Source of the DNA: JAJKIV01 sp036741775
GTDB taxonomy: Bacteria > Gemmatimonadota > Gemmatimonadetes > Gemmatimonadales > Gemmatimonadaceae
Direction of reading: 5' to 3'
Assembly (NCBI GenBank): GCA_036741775.1
Contig: DAINRQ010000027.1
Span: forward strand, 1-64,000
DNA length: 64,000 nt
Shown here: one piece after another, positions 51,316 to 59,292 of the stretch
Layout of the letters: the number at the start of each line of letters is the position of its first letter
Position numbering within the stretch: position 1 is the stretch's first letter
Notes under the pieces: generated by a model
Databases searched by the model: none
The model's input: the letters and a program-made list of their open reading frames with translations, nothing else
What the model was told of the DNA's origin: nothing
Translations under genes and position numbers: made by a program

Positions 51316-52074
51316 ATGTCCATCACCAGCGATCGCTCGTCGCGAACCGGACACATCGACCCGGCGACTCGGGACGCCGTGCTGCGGCAGCATCTCGGAC
51401 TCGTTTACCACGTGGCGCAGCAGCTCTCTCGCGCCCGTGCCGGCGATGTGGAGATCGATGACCTGGTGAGCGCGGGGACCCTGGGGCTGATCGACGCGTT
51501 CGAGCACTTCGACACGTCACGCGGGCTCGCGTTCAGCACGTTCGCGATGCCGCGCGTCCGAGGCGCGATGCTCGATGAGATGCGCCGGATCGATCGCGTG
51601 CCGCGCTCGGTGCGCCGGAAGACCCGCCGCATCGATGGCGTGGCGACGTCTCTCGCTACGCTGCTCGGCCGGGAGCCTAACCACGAGGAGCTCGCCGACG
51701 GCCTCGGAATCGACATGGAAACGCTCTGGCGCTGGCAGGCAGAGCGCGAGTCGACCCAGCTCATCTCCCTCGAGCGTGCGTCGAGCGACACCGCGAGCGG
51801 CCGCAACGCCGGTGAGTGGCTCGCGGGATCCACGGGCGACGAGCTCGACGACATGCTCACGCTCGACGCGGAGGCAACCCGACTGCGCGAGGCGATTCTC
51901 GCGCTGCCGGAGCAGGAGCGAACCGTCCTCTCGCTCTACTACTTCGAGGATCTCAAGCTGACCGACATCGCGCGGATCCTCGGCGTGAGCGAATCGCGCA
52001 TCTCCCAGATCCGCTCGAAGGCCATTCAGCGTCTGCGCCGTGCGCTCGCGCGGCTGCGCGCTCCCGTCGCCTAA
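51316..52074 (+). CDS. Sigma-70 family factor of the FliA/WhiG (sigma-28) class
   Basis: A 252-residue sigma factor with regions 2, 3 and 4. Region 2: LVYHVAQQLSRARAGDVEIDDLVSAGTLGLIDAFEHFDTSRGLAFSTFAMPRVRGAMLDEMRRID. Region 3: EPNHEELADGLGIDMETLWRWQ. Region 4: LREAILALPEQERTVLSLYYFEDLKLTDIARILGVSESRISQIRSKAIQRLR. In other bacteria the class controls flagella or development; no flagellar gene is in this window. A FlgM-like small protein is encoded divergently upstream. The last bases overlap the stop of the convergent kinase-like gene: the octamer GCCTAACG at 52069-52076 supplies TAA on this strand and TAG on the other. Confidence 0.93.
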   Translation: MSITSDRSSRTGHIDPATRDAVLRQHLGLVYHVAQQLSRARAGDVEIDDLVSAGTLGLIDAFEHFDTSRGLAFSTFAMPRVRGAMLDEMRRIDRVPRSVRRKTRRIDGVATSLATLLGREPNHEELADGLGIDMETLWRWQAERESTQLISLERASSDTASGRNAGEWLAGSTGDELDDMLTLDAEATRLREAILALPEQERTVLSLYYFEDLKLTDIARILGVSESRISQIRSKAIQRLRRALARLRAPVA

Positions 52075-52808
52075 CGCTGATCGGTGTTCGCGCCCGCGGA
52101 CTGCCGGCGCGCTTCGCTCAGCGTAGGCAACGTAAGCCGGTAAGTGATGAGCGGGAGCCCCTCGCGTGAATCACGGGTTGCGTGTACGGTCCCACCCGCG
52201 TGCGCCAGCGCGCTCCGCACCGCGTCGATGAGGCTGCCACTCCCCGCGAAGAGGCCGTCGGTGTTCGGCGACGGCGCCTCGATGGTCAGCGTCACTTCCG
52301 TAGAGGTTCCGTGATATGCGAGCACGATCGGTAGTCCGCTGCCCGTGCGCGAGGAATGTCCCGCCGCACTCTCCAGCAGCACGAGGAGCGATCGGAGCAA
52401 GGCGGACGGACGCACGCACACGGGGTCGGCGTCGTTCGTGTCGCCGAGGAGGCAGGCGACGCCCTTGAGATCCGCGTGATACGTGTGAAGCTCGAGCACC
52501 GATGGGACGATGTCCTGGATGCGCACCGGCTCCGCGAGCGCCGTCGGCTCCGCGGGCAGGAGGCGGTAGAGGCGAAGCAGGGTGGCGAGGCGCTCGACCT
52601 CTCGAGCCATGGTCTGCACGAGCTGCGTGTCGGTGACCTCGCCGGGCTCGAAGAGGTGTGTCACGGCTTCGAGCGCGGCCAGCCTGTTCACGAGTTGATG
52701 GTTCAGCCCCTTCAGCACCTTCTCGTTTACCCGCAGCCACTGGTCCCCCCAGACGCGCGCGGGGGTCGGACTGGGCACCTCGGCGCGTTCGTGAGCCATT
52801 CGGGGCAT
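52071..52808 (-). CDS. Histidine-kinase-like protein, degenerate DHp and ATPase
   Basis: A 245-residue protein resembling a reduced sensor kinase. A helix-pair region contains VLKGLNHQLVNRLAALEAVTHLF, where His is in the place of the phosphorylated residue. The second part has an ATPase-like outline (ALLRSLLVLLESAAGHS, then VTLTIEAPSPNTDGLFAGSGSLIDAVRSALAHAGG). The N, G1 and G2 boxes are poorly kept, so it may not hydrolyse ATP. Start ATG 52808 or 52799; the upstream open frame looks non-coding. It converges on the sigma-28-type gene, sharing stop bases. It could be a partner-switch or phosphotransfer element for that regulon, by position only. Confidence 0.6.
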   Translation of the reverse strand: MPRMAHERAEVPSPTPARVWGDQWLRVNEKVLKGLNHQLVNRLAALEAVTHLFEPGEVTDTQLVQTMAREVERLATLLRLYRLLPAEPTALAEPVRIQDIVPSVLELHTYHADLKGVACLLGDTNDADPVCVRPSALLRSLLVLLESAAGHSSRTGSGLPIVLAYHGTSTEVTLTIEAPSPNTDGLFAGSGSLIDAVRSALAHAGGTVHATRDSREGLPLITYRLTLPTLSEARRQSAGANTDQR

Positions 52809-53099
52809 GTGAGAGGAAGCGTGGCGGGTGTGAGTAATGACGACACAGACGGAACGCGATAACGATGGCCCGTGGACTGGCCAGAGCGTCCGCTTCCTGC
52901 GTATGTCGCCACGTCCCTGCGCCTGTTCAGCCGAGCGAATCCTCGACTCCCCGGGCGCCACGCCTGCGATCCCTCGAACGACCGATCAAAACGCTGATGC
53001 CCGCCGCGGGACGAATCCCCGCGACGATCCGGGTGTAGCATTCGGTGCGGGCACGATGCTCCATCGCGCCCGGTTCCCTGGAGAGACGAGATCGTCGCC

Positions 53100-54005
53100 G
53101 TGTTTCGAGCTTTCATTCACAGGATGGCCGCGGTCGCTGCCGCGTCGTGCGTCGCGATGGCGGCATGTCGCGACAGCGCCAACGATGGCGAGACGAGCGA
53201 CTCGGCACTTGCCCGAGATCTCACGCTCGCCAGTGCCATCGCCGCGCCCGTGCCGGAGTTGAAGGACGGGCCTGAGGCCCCGCGCCAGCCCGTTGCCGCC
53301 GAGCGAGAGGAGAGGCCGGCGGCCTCTGTGCCACGCACACCAGTGCGTCGCCCGACGCGCCCGGTTCGCCAGGAACCGGCGCTGGAACGCGAGCCGGAGC
53401 CCGAGCCGTCGCCGCCGCCAGTTGTGGAGGCGCCCGCACCGACGCCAGAGCCTGTCCCGGAGCCTGCTGCACCCGCACCGGCCGCCGGTCTGTTCGCGGC
53501 CGGAACGTCCATTGGTCTCTCGATCGGCGAGCGCGCGTGCTCGGATGCGAATCGTCCGGGCGACAAGATGGTCGCGTACACCGCGCAACCGGTGACCGCG
53601 GCCAACGGCGAGGTGTTTCCGTCCGGGAGCACGGTGGTGCTCGAGGTCGCGTCGGTCGAGCGTGGCGCGAACGCCGATACGGCGACCATCCGGTTTCGGG
53701 TGAAGTCCATCACGACGAATGGCGAGACGCACCCGATCGCCGGCGAGGTGGTTCCCACCGGGATACTCGAACGGCGGCGCGTGGAGAGCGGTGGCTCGGA
53801 CAAGAAGAAGGTCATCGGGGGCGCGATCCTTGGCGCGGTGATCGGACGCGTCGCGGGCGGCGATACGCGTGGGGCGGTGATCGGCGCCGCAGCCGGCGCC
53901 GCGGTCGGTACAGCGGCAGCGGGCGCGACATCCCGTTACGAAACGTGCGTGCCGGCTGGTGCGCAGTTGCGGCTGGTGATCGCCGATGGTGACGCCTCGA
54001 GCTAG
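53100..54005 (+). CDS. Lipoprotein with Pro/Glu-rich linker and glycine-zipper segment
   Basis: A 301-residue exported protein. The signal and lipobox (VAMAAC, Cys23) are followed by about 110 residues rich in Pro, Glu and Ala. A beta-rich middle follows (GLFAAGTSIGLSIGERACSDANRPGDKMVAYTAQPVTAANGEVFPSGSTVVLEV). Near the end is a glycine-zipper stretch, about 240-275 (GGAILGAVIGRVAGG and GAVIGAAAGAAVGTAAAG), of the YMGG/Rick-17kDa surface-antigen type. It is probably anchored to the outer membrane, with the linker crossing the periplasm or binding the wall. GTG 53100 gives a normal basic n-region; ATG 53124 is an alternative. It may be co-transcribed with the M28 peptidase 29 bases downstream. 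Confidence 0.75.
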   Translation: MFRAFIHRMAAVAAASCVAMAACRDSANDGETSDSALARDLTLASAIAAPVPELKDGPEAPRQPVAAEREERPAASVPRTPVRRPTRPVRQEPALEREPEPEPSPPPVVEAPAPTPEPVPEPAAPAPAAGLFAAGTSIGLSIGERACSDANRPGDKMVAYTAQPVTAANGEVFPSGSTVVLEVASVERGANADTATIRFRVKSITTNGETHPIAGEVVPTGILERRRVESGGSDKKKVIGGAILGAVIGRVAGGDTRGAVIGAAAGAAVGTAAAGATSRYETCVPAGAQLRLVIADGDASS

Positions 54006-54034
54006 CTTCCGGAATTCTCTTACCCCTTCCGCTC

Positions 54035-55090
54035 ATGCGCTTTGCTGCGCTCTACGCGCTCTTGCTCATTCCCGGCGCCGCTCTCTGCGGTCAGGATCAG
54101 AAGAACGGGACGGCGCCATCGTCTCCGGCCGCCGTGGCCCGCGGCCTCGAGACGATCACGGCCGATGACGTGCGGCGTCGCATCGGCATCATCGCGCATG
54201 ATTCGATGGGCGGGCGCGACACACCGAGTCGGGGGCTCGACCTCACGGCCAGATACATCGCGAGTGAATTTGCGCGCGTCGGACTCCAGCCAGCCGGCGA
54301 CAGCGGGACGTTCATCCAGCGGTACCCGCTTCCGGTCGGCCGGCCGGGTGCGCCCGCGAGCGCCTCGAGACCTACCGCGCCTAACGTGGTCGGGGTCCTC
54401 GAGGGGTCGGACCCGGCGCTCAGGGACGAGTACATCGTGATCTCCGCGCACATGGATCACGTCGGTATCGGTGCACCGGTGAACGGCGACTCGATCTACA
54501 ATGGCGCCGACGACGACGCGTCGGGCACCGCCGCCGTGCTCGAGCTGGCGGAGGCGCTGAGCCAGCCCGGCGCGCGGCCGAAGCGGTCGGTCGTGTTCCT
54601 GACCGTGAGCGGCGAGGAGCACGGCCTCTGGGGCAGCGCATGGTTCAGTGAGCACTCACCGGTGCGGCTGACCAACGTCGTCGCGAACCTCAACATCGAC
54701 ATGGTCGGGCGCAACTGGAAGGACACGATCGTGGTGATCGGCAAGGAGCACTCGGACCTCGGCGCGACGCTCGAGCGGGTGAGCCGAGCCAATCCCCAGT
54801 TGCGGATGCAGCCGATCGATGACCTGTGGCCCGAGGAGAACTTCTACTTCCGGTCGGACCACTACAATTTCGCGCGCAAGGGTGTGCCGGTCCTGTTCTT
54901 CTTCAACGGGACTCACCCGGACTACCACGGCCCCGACGACGAGGTCGATCGCATCGATGCCGAGAAGGAGGCGCGAATCGTTCGCCTCATCTATCTGCTG
55001 ACACACGAGGTGGGGAACGCCGCCGAGCGACCGCAATGGAATCCGGCGAGCTATCGGCGAATCGTTAGGCCGGCCGGATCGGGGGGCTGA
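54035..55090 (+). CDS. Secreted M28-family zinc aminopeptidase
   Basis: A 351-residue enzyme with a signal peptide (ALYALLLIPGAALCGQ). The two-zinc site of family M28 is complete. His139 lies in ISAHMDHVG and the bridging Asp in NGADDDASGTAAVLELA. The Glu pair 193-194 lies in SGEEHGLWGS, Asp222 in NLNIDMVGRN, and the final His298 in THPDYHGPDD. Such enzymes trim amino acids from peptide N-termini in the periplasm or medium; the exact specificity is unknown. It lies 29 bases downstream of the glycine-zipper lipoprotein. The GCCTAACG octamer occurs twice, encoding Pro-Asn and, near the C-terminus, Val-Arg. Confidence 0.92.
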   Translation: MRFAALYALLLIPGAALCGQDQKNGTAPSSPAAVARGLETITADDVRRRIGIIAHDSMGGRDTPSRGLDLTARYIASEFARVGLQPAGDSGTFIQRYPLPVGRPGAPASASRPTAPNVVGVLEGSDPALRDEYIVISAHMDHVGIGAPVNGDSIYNGADDDASGTAAVLELAEALSQPGARPKRSVVFLTVSGEEHGLWGSAWFSEHSPVRLTNVVANLNIDMVGRNWKDTIVVIGKEHSDLGATLERVSRANPQLRMQPIDDLWPEENFYFRSDHYNFARKGVPVLFFFNGTHPDYHGPDDEVDRIDAEKEARIVRLIYLLTHEVGNAAERPQWNPASYRRIVRPAGSGG

Positions 55091-55176
55091 TTTCCGGGGC
55101 ATCGGATACCGCGCGGCCGTTCCCCATCTCCTTGGGTCGTTGGGAGACGCGCCTCTCCCTCGCACGGTACGATCCG

Positions 55177-55607
55177 CTAGTAGTCAATCACAGTGGTTTC
55201 GATAGGCATGGGATCACCGCGGATGTTCGAGGCGCGCGGCGACCCGCTCGGCCGGGCTACCGCCCGTGACGGGGTGATCCGGATCTGACAGATGGGCGGA
55301 TCGTCGGATCGCTCCGAGACCCGGATGCGCCCTCGCGCAACCAGAAGGAGAGAGGGGAACAGCCGCCCGGGACGCCACGTCCCCGCAGGCTGTTCCCCTC
55401 ATCTCTTTGGGCGTGGCGAGACCAACGCTCCCCCGCGCGGAGCGATCCGCCCCGATCCGCCCCGTCCGCCCGATCCGTATCCCGTGGCACCGACGCCCGC
55501 CGGACAGCGGAGCGGTACGCGGCCGCCGCGAGGTCGGCCCGTCGAGAAGCTGATAGCCGACAGGTGATCGCCGCACACCTATCAGATCGTCAGTGACTGA
55601 CTACTAG
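55177..55607. repeat. 431-bp fold-back element with terminal inverted repeats
   Basis: The ends are CTAGTAGTCAATCAC (55177-55191) and GTGACTGACTACTAG (55593-55607), complementary at 14 of 15 positions. Similarity continues inward (GATAGG..TG, GATCACC, CGGATCGCTCCG). The centre is a hairpin with the 13-base stem GAGGGGAACAGCC (about 55352-55400). The whole element is an imperfect palindrome lying between two convergent genes, with no transposase. It looks like a MITE-like or fold-back element. Confidence 0.75.
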
Positions 55608-55757
55608 GTTGTTTCTCCCAATTCGCCCAATCCGTATCGCCCGCGTTGACGCAGGCCTGCTGAGGGCGGTTGCGGACGCGCACCGGTCGCCGATCAGAGA
55701 GTGATCGCGACGGCCTGTGATCGGACGCCCGTTAGGCATTGCCCGGAGATCGCAGCA

Positions 55758-55815
55758 CCCGCGGAACGAGACGCCCCGCCCGGTCGCGACCGGGCGGGGC
55801 GTCTCGTTCCGCGGG
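55758..55815. terminator. Perfect 58-bp palindrome at convergent gene ends
   Basis: CCCGCGGAACGAGACGCCCC followed by GCCCGGTCG and its exact complement, with no loop. It lies 15 bases past the stop of the OmpA-family gene, in the convergent gap with the M28 peptidase. The 29-base stem of very high GC would make an exceptionally stable hairpin and suits a bidirectional terminator. Octamer copy 55730-55737 lies just outside. Confidence 0.85.
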
Positions 55816-55829
55816 ATGCAGAGGTCCGG

Positions 55830-57389
55830 CTACGGTCTCGTCGGCCTCGTCACCGGCTCGGCGCGACCGCCGCAGACCCACCGCACCTGTTCGTCCTCGA
55901 TGATCGCGAGCTCGAAGATCTCGACGCGACGGTTCGCACGCTCACCCAGCGGGCGTCCCTGCGCATCTCGCTCGTATTCGCTCGGCGCGCGATGCGGCAC
56001 AGCGGGCGCGCAGAAGCTGAATCCGCGGACGCGCGGCTCGAATCGCGACCGATCGACGCCCTGCGCGAGCAGGTACGCCGTCACGCTATCGGCTCGTGCG
56101 AGCGAGAGCTGCTCGTTGTACCGCCGCGACGCAGCCGGGCTTCGGCTGCCCGCCGGCGGAATCGTGTCCGCGTGCCCCTCGACGCGAATCGTGACGCGCG
56201 GGTTCGCACGGAGGGCAGTGACGAGCTGATCGAGCCGGTTCCGCGACGCCCCGTCCAGGGCCGACGCGTTCAGATCGAAGTTCACGATCGTCGAGCGCAG
56301 ACTCACCACGCGGATGTTCGCGACGTCGGTCAGCGTTCGGCCACCCATCGTTGCCGACGCCGTGATCTGCACGACGCCGGTATCGTTGCCGGCGGTAAAC
56401 CGGCCGGTCGGATCGACGTTCCCGCCGGAGTACGTCACCGAGATCGTCGTGTCGCTGCCGGCGCAGGTGCGCGCGCTGACGTTGAACTGCACGGTCTCAC
56501 CACGCAGCACCGTCGCCGTGTCGGGACGGATATCGACTGAGTTGATGCACGGGCCTGTTGGTGCCGCCGGTGGTGGCGGCGCCGGCTGATTGACGGTGAC
56601 ACTCGCACTGGCCATGCGGCGCTGCCCGCGCCCCCGATATTCCGCATTCACCGTCGCCTGGCCCGGCGTGCGGGCCGTGTACATCCCCGTCGGCGTGATC
56701 GAGTTGTCCGTGGACGTGAACGTGACGGAACCTGGGCACTCACGCCCGGTCCGCTCGCCACGGGCGGACGCCGTGAACGTGCGGCTCGCCCCCTGATCGA
56801 GCGCCACGGTTTGCGGCTCGATGGTGACGACGCACTGCTCGAGCGGCGGGTAGATCCAGTTCACGCCCGCTCGAATCGAGTTGTTCCAGTACCCATCCGT
56901 GTCGCGAGGCTGCTGGTTGCCTGGCGACGGGAACTTGTCGAACAGCGCCTCGACGTTGAGCGCCCACGATGGCTTGAAGTAGTACTTGAGACCGACCAGT
57001 CCACCGACGGCGTCTTCGTATTGGTTGGGTGTAGGGTCGTCATCGTACATGCCGAGCGTATAGCCGACGCCAAGGGCGAGCTTCAATTGCTGCGTGAGCG
57101 GCACGTGATACCCAAGGCGAGCGTGAAACGGTTGGTACCTGATCTTCCCGCTCAGCGGGCCATCGGTGCTCGCGATGGCAATGTCGACTTCGGCGACCAC
57201 GTTGGGGAGGATGAAGAGGCCGAGCATCCCGCCAACACCGAACGCGTTATCCAGCTGCAGCACGTCGCCGAACATCGTGTACTGTCCGAACCCGCCCACC
57301 TCGATGGTGCCCCATCGTTGGGCGGAGGCCGGCGCGGCCGCGCCAGCCAGGACCAGCGCAGTCGTCGCCGCAATGCGCCCACTTCGCAT
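55830..57389 (-). CDS. OmpA-family outer-membrane protein with barrel and two Ig-like modules
   Basis: A 519-residue protein. A signal peptide spans 1-23 (ALVLAGAAAPASA). An eight-strand-type barrel lies about 24-180 (RWGTIEVGGFGQYTMFGDV ... VGLKYYFKPSWALNVEALFDKF). Two BIG2-like modules follow: VTIEPQTVALDQGASRTFTASARG (about 190-275), then DIRPDTATVLRGETVQFNVSAR (about 290-375). The peptidoglycan-binding OmpA domain lies about 385-500 (VNFDLNASALD, VRVEGHAD-type segment, YNEQLSLARADSV, GERANRRVEI). It tethers the outer membrane to the wall. ATG 57389 has GGGAG seven bases upstream. The Ig-like insert between barrel and OmpA domain is uncommon. Confidence 0.88.
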   Translation of the reverse strand: MRSGRIAATTALVLAGAAAPASAQRWGTIEVGGFGQYTMFGDVLQLDNAFGVGGMLGLFILPNVVAEVDIAIASTDGPLSGKIRYQPFHARLGYHVPLTQQLKLALGVGYTLGMYDDDPTPNQYEDAVGGLVGLKYYFKPSWALNVEALFDKFPSPGNQQPRDTDGYWNNSIRAGVNWIYPPLEQCVVTIEPQTVALDQGASRTFTASARGERTGRECPGSVTFTSTDNSITPTGMYTARTPGQATVNAEYRGRGQRRMASASVTVNQPAPPPPAAPTGPCINSVDIRPDTATVLRGETVQFNVSARTCAGSDTTISVTYSGGNVDPTGRFTAGNDTGVVQITASATMGGRTLTDVANIRVVSLRSTIVNFDLNASALDGASRNRLDQLVTALRANPRVTIRVEGHADTIPPAGSRSPAASRRYNEQLSLARADSVTAYLLAQGVDRSRFEPRVRGFSFCAPAVPHRAPSEYERDAQGRPLGERANRRVEIFELAIIEDEQVRWVCGGRAEPVTRPTRP

Positions 57390-57660
57390 AGGTGCTCTCC
57401 CGTCACGTGTGGAGTCGGTCCAATGACTCGACTGCGGCCGCCTCACCGCTCCAATCGCGGCTCGTGAGGCTAGCGCGCTCATCTGCGCGACCAATCTGAC
57501 TCGAATCGGGCTCAACGCAAGCGAGAATTTCGGCAGCCGGCTCACCCTACGACGGCACACACGCCTGACGACGGGCGATAGCGATGGAGACCGGATGTGT
57601 ACATACTTCGCGGCCCGGGCGCGCCAATGCGCCTCTCCTTGCCTCCACGACCAGCTCCGA

Positions 57661-58026
57661 ATGTCTTCCGTCACCTTCTATCGCTGGGCCGATCTCCCCG
57701 AAGAGCAGCTCTCACCGATGCTGAGCCGCAAGCTCATCACGGGCAGCCGCATGATGCTCGCGCACGTGTACCTCAAGAAGGGGTGCATCGTCCCCAAGCA
57801 CTCGCACGACAACGAGCAGCTCACCTACATCCTCGAAGGCGCGCTGCGGTTCGAGATCGGAGAGGATGGCGCGGAGGAGGTTGTGGTTCGCGCCGGCGAG
57901 GTGCTGTACATTCCGTCCAACGTGCCGCACATGGCGGAAGCGCTCGAGGATACCCTCGACGTGGACGTCTTCAGTCCGCCGCGCCAGGACTGGTTGGACA
58001 GGACGGATGCGTATCTGCGCCGGTGA
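57661..58026 (+). CDS. Small cupin-domain protein
   Basis: A 121-residue single-domain cupin. Motif 1 is visible as GCIVPKHSHDNEQLTYILEG, with two His and Glu of the metal site. Motif 2 ends PSNVPHMAEALEDT with the last His. ATG 57661 (MSSVTFYRWADLP) begins the domain; an upstream ATG at 57595 would add 22 unrelated residues. Such proteins bind a metal and act as small dioxygenases, isomerases or sensors; this one cannot be assigned. Its stop codon lies inside a perfect palindrome (58015-58054). Confidence 0.85.
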   Translation: MSSVTFYRWADLPEEQLSPMLSRKLITGSRMMLAHVYLKKGCIVPKHSHDNEQLTYILEGALRFEIGEDGAEEVVVRAGEVLYIPSNVPHMAEALEDTLDVDVFSPPRQDWLDRTDAYLRR

Positions 58027-58054
58027 CGGGCCTGCAGGCCCGTCACCGGCGCAG
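58015..58054. terminator. Perfect 40-bp palindrome overlapping the cupin stop codon
   Basis: CTGCGCCGGTGACGGGCCTG and its exact complement (centre CTGCAG). The TGA stop at 58024-58026 is within the left arm, so the last codons of the cupin gene are part of the hairpin. Probable terminator. Confidence 0.75.
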
Positions 58055-58059
58055 TCGTG

Positions 58060-58101
58060 AGTCGCCAGTCGCTAGTCGCTAGTCGCTAGTCGCTAGTCGC
58101 C
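58060..58101. repeat. AGTCGCT heptamer array
   Basis: Six consecutive 7-bp units: AGTCGCC, four perfect AGTCGCT, and AGTCGCC. They lie between the cupin gene and the membrane protein, directly after the palindrome. Confidence 0.9.
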
Positions 58102-58132
58102 GGACGAAACGGCGTGGCCCCCGAACGACTCG

Positions 58133-58504
58133 TTAGGCTACCGGGGTCGCCGCTCTCGCCTGTGTGGGGACGCGCGGCGCCACCCCGCGGCGGCGCAGGG
58201 CGTGACGAATGGCCGCCATGATGCCGACCGCGACGCCGATGCCGATCATCACGAGTCCGAGCGACGACTGCGCGCTGAAATAGTCTGCCCGCTGCACGAA
58301 CGACGGGACGCCCGGCGGCAACACGTGCGTGCCGGCCGCGATGGACGCCAGGCCATTCCTCGCGAGCATGAAAAGCGTGGTCCCGGACAGAAGGAGCAGT
58401 CCGGCGAGCGCATCCCACAGACGATCGGCCATGCTCACGCTCGGGTCCGTGGCACGCGTTGGGACGCTGTTCCCCTGTACTCGAAGCTCGAGCGGTGTAT
58501 CCAC
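58133..58504 (-). CDS. Small two-helix membrane protein
   Basis: A 123-residue protein with two membrane helices (about 29-47, LWDALAGLLLLSGTTLFML, and 78-96, LGLVMIGIGVAVGIMAAI) and a basic tail. I take GTG 58504 (VDTPLELRVQGNS) because GAGG lies five bases upstream. An internal ATG at 58432 (MADRLWDAL) would give 99 residues. The TAA stop falls within octamer CGTTAGGC at 58131-58138. No family is recognised. It lies 113 bases downstream of the UDG-like gene on the same strand. Confidence 0.6.
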   Translation of the reverse strand: MDTPLELRVQGNSVPTRATDPSVSMADRLWDALAGLLLLSGTTLFMLARNGLASIAAGTHVLPPGVPSFVQRADYFSAQSSLGLVMIGIGVAVGIMAAIRHALRRRGVAPRVPTQARAATPVA

Positions 58505-58617
58505 GGTGGCCTCACGAGTCGCGCTGGTCGTTCTCCAACCCCATGACCCATGACGCGCGAGAGGCCACGAACGGCACACCGTCAGCTGTTGGCGCCGTGG
58601 GCCGAAACGCGCTGCGA

Positions 58618-59265
58618 TCACGGCGGGTCGCCCAGCATGCTGCGGAATTCGCGCATCCACTGCGCCTTGACTGACGACACGTTCTTTCCCGCGCGTCGCG
58701 CCAACCACATGAGCCCGAGCGGTGACGGATGGGTGATCTGGTGATACGCGACCTCGGGATCCTTGCGAAGGCCGAGGTGCGTGCCTAACAACCAGTCCGC
58801 GGTTCGTCCGAGCACGATGACCGTGCGGAGCCCACGCTTCCGCGCCTTCGCCAGCTCGGCGCGAACGCGCCTGACGTTCGCCGGGCTGCTCAGCTCGGGT
58901 TTGGACGGCGCGCGAAAGTGCTCCCCGTCGTCGGTCGGGCACACCGGGTACGCATTCGACAGCGCCGTATCGGTCAGGATGGGGCGTACACCCGCCGCCT
59001 TGAGCACGGCACCATCCCAGCGGACGTCGTCGACCGGCTTCGTGTAGCGACACCGCTCCTCCTCGATGAGCGCGTCGTACATCGGCTTACCGGCGCGATC
59101 GCCGAAGAAGGGGATGCGGGACTTGTCGGCACCGTTCGGACCCGGCGCCTCCCCGAAGATCATCACCGAGACAGGCCCCGTCGCCGGAAACAGCGCCGGG
59201 ACACGAGAGCCGAGGATGCGACCCGATGATGATACGGGGTTTCGTGATCTGGCTACGGTTACCAT
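58618..59265 (-). CDS. Uracil-DNA-glycosylase superfamily protein
   Basis: A 215-residue protein of the UDG fold. Motif A is GEAPGPNGADKSRIPFFGDRAGK (residues 38-60) and motif B is HPSPLG (179-184), with a central TDTALSNAYPVCPTDDGEH. The GEAPG start recalls families 4 and 5, but the four Fe-S cysteines of family 4 are missing, so it belongs to another branch or is not a uracil glycosylase. Predicted role: removal of deaminated or otherwise damaged bases. It is divergent from the M15-like peptidase with only 27 bases between start codons, so the two promoters must overlap the coding ends. Confidence 0.82.
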   Translation of the reverse strand: MVTVARSRNPVSSSGRILGSRVPALFPATGPVSVMIFGEAPGPNGADKSRIPFFGDRAGKPMYDALIEEERCRYTKPVDDVRWDGAVLKAAGVRPILTDTALSNAYPVCPTDDGEHFRAPSKPELSSPANVRRVRAELAKARKRGLRTVIVLGRTADWLLGTHLGLRKDPEVAYHQITHPSPLGLMWLARRAGKNVSSVKAQWMREFRSMLGDPP

Positions 59266-59292
59266 TGGCTCGCGCCTACCGTCTTACGGGTA

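Noticed and set aside
55177..55607. Insertion sequence
   Set aside because: Terminal inverted repeats exist, but no transposase frame lies inside, so only a fold-back or MITE-like call is supportable.
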